NCBI GenBank assembly: GCA_017938565.1
Contig: JAGBBI010000027.1
Location: forward strand, 1-8,463
Source: Clostridia bacterium
GTDB lineage: Bacteria > Bacillota_A > Clostridia > Christensenellales > UBA1242
Direction: 5' to 3'
Length of the DNA stretch: 8,463 nt
In this document: positions 5,045-8,463 of the stretch, in pieces
How the letters are laid out: each line of letters starts with the position of its first letter
Position numbering within the stretch: the first letter of the stretch is position 1
Notes under the pieces: generated by a model
Seen by the model: the letters and a program-made list of their open reading frames with translations, nothing else
Told to the model about the DNA's origin: nothing
The model's database searches: none
Translations under genes and position numbers: made by a program

Positions 5045-5047
5045 TTT

Positions 5048-5260
5048 ATGGCAACACATAGAAAGAAGATTAACAACAAGACTAAGAAGAAGAATGCCAT
5101 TGTCCCAAGGACAGATGCTAATCAGGGCGTTCGTGAGCGCAATGCTCGTATTGAGAAGCAGAATCAGTATATCATCAACAAGATTGCTGAGTATAAGGCA
5201 CAGCAGGAGATGATGAGACAGCAGTCAACGGCATCAAAGACAATTGACGGACTTCAGTAA
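5048..5260 (+). CDS. Small basic hypothetical protein, 70 aa
   Basis: The 70-residue protein has a strongly basic N-terminus (HRKKINNKTKKKN), then a Gln-rich amphipathic helix (KQNQYIINKIAEYKAQQEMM). It is probably a nucleic-acid-binding or virion-associated small protein, but no family is recognised. It starts 3 nt after the HNH stop. Codon use (many AAG, CAG and GCT) resembles the sigma gene rather than the AT-rich HNH gene, so the HNH gene was probably inserted upstream of it and now supplies its transcription. The leader ATAATTTATGG is short. Confidence 0.7.
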   Translation: MATHRKKINNKTKKKNAIVPRTDANQGVRERNARIEKQNQYIINKIAEYKAQQEMMRQQSTASKTIDGLQ

Positions 5261-5277
5261 AATTTTATCCCTAGATA

Positions 5278-5309
5278 TTTGGATTTATAAAACTAAGTTT
5301 GTATATTTG
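5278..5309 (+). promoter_or_regulatory. Bacteroides-type promoter for a small RNA
   Basis: TTTG (5278-5281) and TATATTTG (5302-5309), both perfect, are separated by exactly 20 nt. The start site is expected near 5314. Confidence 0.7.
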
Positions 5310-5313
5310 CAAT

Positions 5314-5394
5314 GAAAGGAAATCTAACAGCAATTTCATTTACGACTTTCGACTATTCCTTGAATTAAGTAAAAAATAGATTTCCGTTTTTTTT
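5314..5394 (+). ncRNA. Candidate small RNA, about 80 nt, with terminator
   Basis: A perfect promoter ends at 5309. GGAAATCTA (5318-5326) is exactly complementary to TAGATTTCC (5377-5385), followed by G and eight T residues (5387-5394): a Rho-independent terminator whose stem encloses nearly the whole transcript. Inside, AATT-T-CA and TGAATT can pair. An 18-codon frame begins at 5313 with no leader (MKGNLTAISFTTFDYSLN), so a leader peptide cannot be excluded. Termination here means the RNA is separate from the larger candidate downstream, unless the terminator is conditional. Confidence 0.55.
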
Positions 5395-5418
5395 GACTTT
5401 CAGTTCATTTTGACAATA

Positions 5419-5449
5419 TTGAAGAAAGCGTACAGCAACAACTCATAAT
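5419..5449 (+). promoter_or_regulatory. Possible TTGAAG-N19-CATAAT promoter (copy C)
   Basis: TTGAAG (5419-5424) and CATAAT (5444-5449) keep the 19-nt spacing of the TTGAAA-N19-TATAAT elements at 106 and 5888, with one mismatch in each box. The spacer sequence is not conserved. It is placed correctly to start the structured RNA candidate near 5457. Confidence 0.3.
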
Positions 5450-5454
5450 ACTAA

Positions 5455-5817
5455 TTTAATGGCTTATGAGACCCTGGCCCTTCAGGAAAGAAACCCCGTT
5501 CATAGGGGGCCTGATGTGGTGAACCAAAATTTGGAAAAAGATGACCTTGGGTAAGTCCGTTCTAATCGTGAAAGTCTTCGTTATAGACCCACGGAGTAAA
5601 AAGCCTTGGAAAAGAGTACGGCTCTAAACGGCTCGTTGGCAACAATCCTTATTCCATATTTTCATTTTAAAGGGATAAGTATTGCTTCTCGCTTTCTGCT
5701 ACATAACGCTATTTTATGGGGTTTTTAGGCGTATCCATCACATCATATAACAAAACCCTGTTCATAATGTGTGTTTGTTTGATAAGGTAATGTCGAGACG
5801 ATATTGCCTTATTTTTA
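5455..5817 (+). ncRNA. Candidate large structured RNA, about 360 nt
   Basis: No open frame of note exists from 5261 to 6040. This stretch contains many stems: TCAGG (5482-5486) with CCTGA (5510-5514) enclosing CCCC (5494-5497) with GGGG (5505-5508); CCAA/TTGG (5524-5534); TCCGT (5556-5560) with ACGGA (5591-5595) enclosing GTC/GAC; AGAG-TACGG-CTCT (5613-5625); CAATCCTTATTCC (5643-5655) with GGGATAAGTATTG (5672-5684); GGGTTTT (5719-5725) with AAAACCC (5752-5758). A strong terminator closes it at 5784-5817. The GC-rich first half contrasts with its AT-rich surroundings. Length and nearness to tRNA genes recall the large phage RNAs GOLLD and ROOL, but I cannot match a consensus. tmRNA and RNase P signatures were looked for and not found. 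The 5' end is uncertain. Confidence 0.5.
5784..5817 (+). terminator. Strong Rho-independent terminator
   Basis: AAGGTAATGTCG (5784-5795) pairs with CGATATTGCCTT (5799-5810) over 12 bp with two wobble pairs and a 3-nt AGA loop, extendable by A-T pairs, and is followed by ATTTTTATTT. It ends the structured RNA unit just 2-3 nt before the sigma-54-like motif of the sigma gene. Confidence 0.75.
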
Positions 5818-5819
5818 TT

Positions 5820-5835
5820 TTGGCACGGTCTTTGC
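5820..5835 (+). promoter_or_regulatory. Sigma-54-like -24/-12 motif (copy 4, perfect)
   Basis: TTGGCACGGTCTTTGC is an exact match to the RpoN consensus TTGGCACG-N4-TTGC, with GG (5822-5823) and GC (5834-5835) 10 nt apart. It lies 66 nt before a TTGAAA box, almost the same distance as in the first compound promoter (65 nt). Confidence 0.6.
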
Positions 5836-5887
5836 AATATACATAAAACAGAAACCAAATAAAATAATCTAGAAATATTTGATTTTT

Positions 5888-5918
5888 TTGAAACATTTCT
5901 TAATATTATTCGTATAAT
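5888..5918 (+). promoter_or_regulatory. TTGAAA-N19-TATAAT promoter (copy B)
   Basis: TTGAAA (5888-5893) and TATAAT (5913-5918) are 19 nt apart. The context (T-run before, CATTT after TTGAAA, CG before TATAAT, ATA after) is shared with copy A at 106-136. It lies upstream of the sigma gene, so sigma autoregulation is possible. Confidence 0.5.
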
Positions 5919-5966
5919 ATAATGTAAGAGATTTAAACTTAAGAAAATTTGAATAATAAATAAAGT

Positions 5967-5982
5967 TTGGCACGAACTTTGT
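5967..5982 (+). promoter_or_regulatory. Sigma-54-like -24/-12 motif (copy 5)
   Basis: TTGGCACGAACTTTGT has GG (5969-5970) and GT (5981-5982) separated by 10 nt. It is the nearest promoter-like element to the sigma gene, 59 nt before its start codon. Confidence 0.5.
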
Positions 5983-6040
5983 AATAATAAAAGTAAATTT
6001 AAAATTGGATAATAATAACAAAACTAAAAACAGACATATT

Positions 6041-6976
6041 ATGAACATTACAAACTCATCAAATTTCGTACAGAGAACAGAGGCAGTTAAAGCATTCCTT
6101 ACAGAGATTAACAAGACTAAGGTAATGACTGCTCAGGAAGAGAAAGACCTTTTCGCTAAATACGAGGACTCAGTAGAGCGCGTTAAGAGTGTAAGGAATA
6201 GCAATCTCAGCGCTGAGCAGAAGCAGTCTATTATCTCAAGAGAGGAGAAAATTCAGACTGACCTCCGTAATGAAATTATCCTTAGAAACCAGAGATTCAA
6301 CTTCGCAGTAGCAAAGCGATATGACACCAAGGAGATTCTTATGGACCTCGTAAATGTAGGTACTATCGGTATGTATGAGGCATTCGAAAAATACGACTAT
6401 AAGGAGGGCGTTCGTTTCTGCTCATTCGCGGTATGGTACATTCGTAGAGCAATCAATGCATATCTCGTAAAAGAGAATCTTACCGTAAGAAGTGTTAACA
6501 ACACAAGGGTAATGCCTAAGGTGAAGAAAATCGAGAATGAGTTCTACCTCAAGAATGGTAGAAAGCCAAGTGGCGTTGAGGTAATGGATATTCTCCTTGA
6601 GAAGTATGGTATTGAGGTCGCTGCCGAGTCTGACATCTATGGTGTAAAAATGGAGTCCATCGACGCATCATTCGGTGAGGACGAGGACAACACTTTCGAG
6701 AAGTGTTCAGACTTTACTGCTGCTACTGCAAGTAACAATGCTTTCGAGGAGGAGATGGAGAACGAGTCTCTGTCAGCAGCCACTAAGAGAGCCCTTGCAG
6801 TACTCAACGATAGGGAGAAGACCATCGTTTGTATGTCCGCAGGTTACGGCTATGCAAAGGAGTACAAGGATAAGGAAATCGCCGAGGTTCTTGGCCTTAC
6901 ATCAGAGCGTGTCCGTCAGTTGCGTCACGCAGCATCGAAGAAGTTCGCAGCGGCTTATATGGTCGTTGCGAAATAA
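6041..6976 (+). CDS. Phage sigma-70 family RNA polymerase sigma factor, 311 aa
   Basis: The product would redirect host RNA polymerase to phage promoters. Region 1.2 covers about residues 13-45 (TEAVKAFLTEINKTKVMTAQ). Region 2 covers about 75-145, with the typical LVNVGTIGMYEAFEKYDY and FCSFAVWYIRRAINAYL for core binding and -10 recognition. A region 3-like part covers about 155-190 (KVKKIENEFYLKNGRKPSG). An acidic insert lies near residues 205-235. Region 4 covers 251-303, with the -35-recognition helix-turn-helix KEIAEVLGLTSERVRQLR (278-295). ATG 6041 is chosen over an in-frame TTG at 6005 because it carries the window's usual leader ACATATTATG. The domain order is that of a group 2/3 sigma, but the sequence is divergent from host RpoD. 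Three promoter-like elements precede it. Confidence 0.9.
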   Translation: MNITNSSNFVQRTEAVKAFLTEINKTKVMTAQEEKDLFAKYEDSVERVKSVRNSNLSAEQKQSIISREEKIQTDLRNEIILRNQRFNFAVAKRYDTKEILMDLVNVGTIGMYEAFEKYDYKEGVRFCSFAVWYIRRAINAYLVKENLTVRSVNNTRVMPKVKKIENEFYLKNGRKPSGVEVMDILLEKYGIEVAAESDIYGVKMESIDASFGEDEDNTFEKCSDFTAATASNNAFEEEMENESLSAATKRALAVLNDREKTIVCMSAGYGYAKEYKDKEIAEVLGLTSERVRQLRHAASKKFAAAYMVVAK

Positions 6977-6995
6977 TCTTCGCTATTGTTTTTTT
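6968..6995 (+). terminator. Terminator overlapping the sigma stop codon
   Basis: GCGAA (6968-6972) pairs with TTCGC (6979-6983), with the TAA stop in the loop, followed by TATTG and a seven-T run (6989-6995). The stem is short, so termination is probably partial. Confidence 0.45.
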
Positions 6996-7016
6996 CAATC
7001 TAAATTTGTATATTTG
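6985..7016 (+). promoter_or_regulatory. Bacteroides-type promoter for a leaderless lipoprotein message
   Basis: ATTG (6985-6988) and a perfect TATATTTG (7009-7016) are 20 nt apart. The ATG at 7021 is only 4 nt beyond the -7 box, so the transcript would start at or inside the start codon. Confidence 0.6.
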
Positions 7017-7020
7017 AAAT

Positions 7021-7320
7021 ATGAAGAAGGTAATTTACATAATTGTTATGGCTTTATGCCTGTCGGCCTGTTGTAGTATGGAAGAGATAAAACGCCAAGA
7101 ATCGGCCGTAGAAAAAGAATATCTTTATTTAAGAGATGGCCAAAGTACATACAGTGTGTACGTCAATCGCTTTGAATATGATGGCCATAAATATATCCTG
7201 TTCACATCAGGAGAAACCAGGAACGGTTTTGTACACGACCCTGACTGTCCGTGTCGCGAACAGTATGCAACTAAAGGCGGGAATAAACAAGAGACGTCGG
7301 ATTATCCTGACTGGTGGTAG
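7021..7320 (+). CDS. Small predicted lipoprotein, 99 aa
   Basis: Residues 1-16 form a lipoprotein signal peptide: basic MKK, hydrophobic VIYIIVMALC, lipobox L14-S15-A16 before Cys17. After Cys17 come Cys18, Ser19, Met20 and two Glu (21-22). Acidic residues soon after the lipidated cysteine recall the Bacteroidota surface-export signal, so the protein may be displayed on the cell surface. The mature part is about 80 residues, with a beta-like core (STYSVYVNRFEYDGHKYILF) and a Cys-Pro-Cys pair (CPC, 74-76), ending in Trp-Trp. Lipoproteins in phage genomes can act in superinfection exclusion or receptor masking; that is inference. It is likely co-transcribed with the gene at 7360. Confidence 0.8.
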   Translation: MKKVIYIIVMALCLSACCSMEEIKRQESAVEKEYLYLRDGQSTYSVYVNRFEYDGHKYILFTSGETRNGFVHDPDCPCREQYATKGGNKQETSDYPDWW

Positions 7321-7359
7321 GATATATCCATAAATAATAAAAAATTAATATTAATTTAA

Positions 7360-8235
7360 ATGGTTAAAAGACGAATCCCTGTATTGGGTACAAAAGAAAA
7401 CGAGTTGATTCATACTCTAAATGAAAACCTAAATAAAAACAAAATTTCTCCGTCTCAAGAATTTATTAAAAATAATACTGAGACAGAAAATGATAGTGAG
7501 GTAAACGATTACGCACAGGAAGTGTGTGATACTTGTGGCACGGTTATTGCAAAGGAAGAGCCCGTTAATTTTAATAACGTCGAAACCGCCACACAGAGAT
7601 GGCTCAAGTATCAAGGCCGCATTAATGGAAATAATGGATACGCAGATGCGGGCCCTTCTTCTTCTCCTTCTCCTGTATTGGATGAAGAACTCTCTCCTGA
7701 AACAATAGAGAAAATTACGAAGATTATTGCACCTGTGGCAAAATCAATTGCTGAGAGATGGAATAAAGACGCTCTTAAAGATAATGAAGATTGCCGTAAG
7801 TCGGTAAACAAAGAAATAGGAGTGGTTAATGCGGAAGGGCATTGGAATAGGGATTGCTTATCATCAATACAAACTGACGAATGTATTGATGTAATGAATA
7901 AAGCAAGAAAGATTGCAAGTTCTATTACAGGAAAAGACCTCAATAAGCCAAAGAAAACCATAAACGATGTTCTCCCTGTAGAAAACGCAGATACAAATAC
8001 AACCTATGAAATGGTAGACCACCCAACCCATTATAATCAATATGATATTGAAGTCATAGATATGATTGTTAGAATATGGGGACCCGAAATCGCTGCACTA
8101 TGGTGTGACATCACTGCATTCAAGTACAGAATGAGAATGGGTACAAAACCAGATAATTCCATAGAACAGGATATTAAGAAAGAACAATGGTATCTGAAAA
8201 AATCAAAAGAAATTAGAGAAAATCTAAATAAATAA
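7360..8235 (+). CDS. DUF3310-containing protein with long N-terminal extension, 291 aa
   Basis: The C-terminal 70 residues (about 218-287) match the DUF3310 pattern: VDHPTHYNQYDIEVIDMI, then ITAFKYRMRMGTKPDN, then EQDIKKEQWYLKK. DUF3310 proteins are common in phages and are often labelled nucleotide kinase by similarity to T7 gp1.7. No ATP-binding P-loop is visible here, and the activity should be taken as unproven. The other 217 residues are unlike the usual short family members. They comprise a polar disordered stretch rich in Asn, Glu and Ser, one CDTCG motif (a single CxxC), a Ser-Pro linker (PSSSPSPV) and a helical segment with scattered cysteines (residues 110-200). The gene starts after a perfect AT palindrome (7342-7357) and 39 nt after the lipoprotein stop. 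It ends before a strong terminator. Confidence 0.8.
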   Translation: MVKRRIPVLGTKENELIHTLNENLNKNKISPSQEFIKNNTETENDSEVNDYAQEVCDTCGTVIAKEEPVNFNNVETATQRWLKYQGRINGNNGYADAGPSSSPSPVLDEELSPETIEKITKIIAPVAKSIAERWNKDALKDNEDCRKSVNKEIGVVNAEGHWNRDCLSSIQTDECIDVMNKARKIASSITGKDLNKPKKTINDVLPVENADTNTTYEMVDHPTHYNQYDIEVIDMIVRIWGPEIAALWCDITAFKYRMRMGTKPDNSIEQDIKKEQWYLKKSKEIRENLNK

Positions 8236-8274
8236 AATACAAAGTTTTCATACTTTGAATACACCTCCTTTTTA

Positions 8275-8309
8275 AGAGAGCCCGCTGTGACAGTGCGCTC
8301 TCTTTTTTT
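8275..8309 (+). terminator. Strong Rho-independent terminator
   Basis: AGAGAGC (8275-8281) pairs with GCTCTCT (8297-8303); inside it CGCTG (8283-8287) pairs with CAGTG (8291-8295) around a TGA loop, with a single C-C mismatch, and a T-run follows to 8309. It ends the lipoprotein-DUF3310 unit. A smaller hairpin, CAAAGT-TTTCAT-ACTTTG (8240-8257), precedes it. Confidence 0.85.
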
Positions 8310-8327
8310 ATCCATATACAAAATAAA

Positions 8328-8347
8328 GGATACGCAAATGCGTACCC
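8328..8347. repeat. TACGCA-AA-TGCGTA palindrome (copy 4, inverted)
   Basis: GGATACGCAAATGCGTACCC contains the perfect dyad TACGCA/TGCGTA (8331-8344) and is close to the reverse complement of the copy at 3265. It is upstream of the promoter at 8429. Confidence 0.5.
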
Positions 8348-8367
8348 CATTATCATAATAGATTAAA

Positions 8368-8387
8368 TTACATCCGTTATAATATAA
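8368..8387. promoter_or_regulatory. Operator-like dyad TTACATC (imperfect copy)
   Basis: TTACATCCGTTATAATATAA shares TTACATCCGTT with the element at 8409 and matches its dyad at 5 of 7 pairs. The two copies start 41 bp apart, about four helical turns. Confidence 0.4.
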
Positions 8388-8408
8388 TTTATATCTTAAT
8401 AGCTTATT

Positions 8409-8428
8409 TTACATCCGTTCTGATGTAA
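8409..8428. promoter_or_regulatory. Operator-like dyad TTACATC-N6-GATGTAA
   Basis: A perfect 7-bp inverted repeat (8409-8415 with 8422-8428, 6-nt spacer) directly abuts the TTTG -33 box at 8429. The position suits an activator or repressor site. With the imperfect copy at 8368 it forms a pair. Confidence 0.5.
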
Positions 8429-8460
8429 TTTGGATTTATGGCATAAAATTTGTATATTTG
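8429..8460 (+). promoter_or_regulatory. Bacteroides-type promoter at the window end
   Basis: TTTG (8429-8432) and TATATTTG (8453-8460), both perfect, are 20 nt apart. The gene or RNA it drives lies beyond the window. The spacer also contains a GG-N10-GT arrangement (8440-8453) resembling a weak -24/-12 motif. Confidence 0.7.
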
Positions 8461-8463
8461 CAA

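Noticed and set aside
5313..5369. 18-codon peptide gene
   Set aside because: It has no leader or supporting context, and the overlapping stem-terminator explains the sequence better; noted under the small RNA.
5455..5817. tmRNA, RNase P RNA or group II intron
   Set aside because: There is no tmRNA acceptor or tag frame, no paired RNase P P4 motifs (only an isolated AAGTCCG) and no domain V hairpin with a reverse transcriptase.
6005..6040. TTG start for the sigma factor at 6005
   Set aside because: It would add only 12 polar residues; ATG 6041 has the leader ACATATTATG shared with other genes of the window.
6675..7076. Plus-strand 133-aa frame overlapping the sigma gene
   Set aside because: It is out of frame within the sigma gene, has unnatural Arg/Ser/Leu-rich composition and overlaps the lipoprotein start.
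7136..7333. Second-frame 65-aa protein inside the lipoprotein gene
   Set aside because: It lies wholly within the lipoprotein frame and has no leader or recognisable features.
7611..7961. Minus-strand 116-aa frame opposite the DUF3310 gene
   Set aside because: It is a shadow of the DUF3310 reading frame, with Ser- and Leu-rich composition and no promoter.
1..8463. CRISPR array, retron or transposon ends
   Set aside because: There are no regularly spaced repeats, no reverse transcriptase or transposase gene, and no terminal inverted repeats with target duplications.

Overview
The window reads as part of a double-stranded DNA phage (or phage-derived element) of a Bacteroidota host, most likely gut Bacteroidales. 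Evidence: seven sites with the Bacteroides-type promoter (TTTG-like box, 19-20 nt, TATATTTG-like box); A-rich translation leaders without Shine-Dalgarno sequences (for example CACAAATTATG, ACATATTATG); all genes on one strand; densely packed small acidic hypothetical proteins; three tRNA genes with two free-standing HNH endonucleases among them; a divergent phage-type sigma-70 factor; and a DUF3310 protein. No structural, replication or packaging gene is visible, so the phage family (crAss-like or other) cannot be fixed from this window.

Layout. 1-167: regulatory region with a sigma-54-like -24/-12 motif followed by a TTGAAA-N19-TATAAT promoter. 168-3034: seven small genes, six soluble and several strikingly acidic, the last a small two-helix membrane protein; internal sigma-54-like motifs sit at 1339 and 2286, each just behind a GGTACGC-N4-GCGTACC hairpin. 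3035-3317: no convincing gene, but a candidate structured RNA with its own promoter. 3318-5044: an RNA and homing-endonuclease island: tRNA(CAU), HNH gene 1, tRNA-Gly(CCC), a tRNA-Leu(UAA) gene whose anticodon loop is split by a 79-nt insert carrying a second T-arm, and HNH gene 2. 5048-5260: small basic protein. 5261-6040: no gene, but a short RNA closed by a terminator (about 5314-5394) and a larger structured RNA candidate (about 5455-5817) ending in a strong terminator, followed by the sigma gene's compound promoter. 6041-6976: sigma factor. 7021-8235: lipoprotein and DUF3310 protein. 8236-8463: terminator, palindromic sites and a promoter for the next gene beyond the window.

How it may work together (inference). 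Two promoter classes divide the window. The sigma-54-like and TTGAAA-N19-TATAAT motifs precede the acidic-gene cluster and the sigma gene. The Bacteroides-type promoters mostly precede the RNA genes, one HNH gene, the lipoprotein and the outgoing unit. This fits temporal control in which host polymerase serves one class and the phage sigma factor, or a host RpoN-type holoenzyme, serves the other. The most unusual signals are the interrupted tRNA-Leu, the two structured RNA candidates and the compound promoters.
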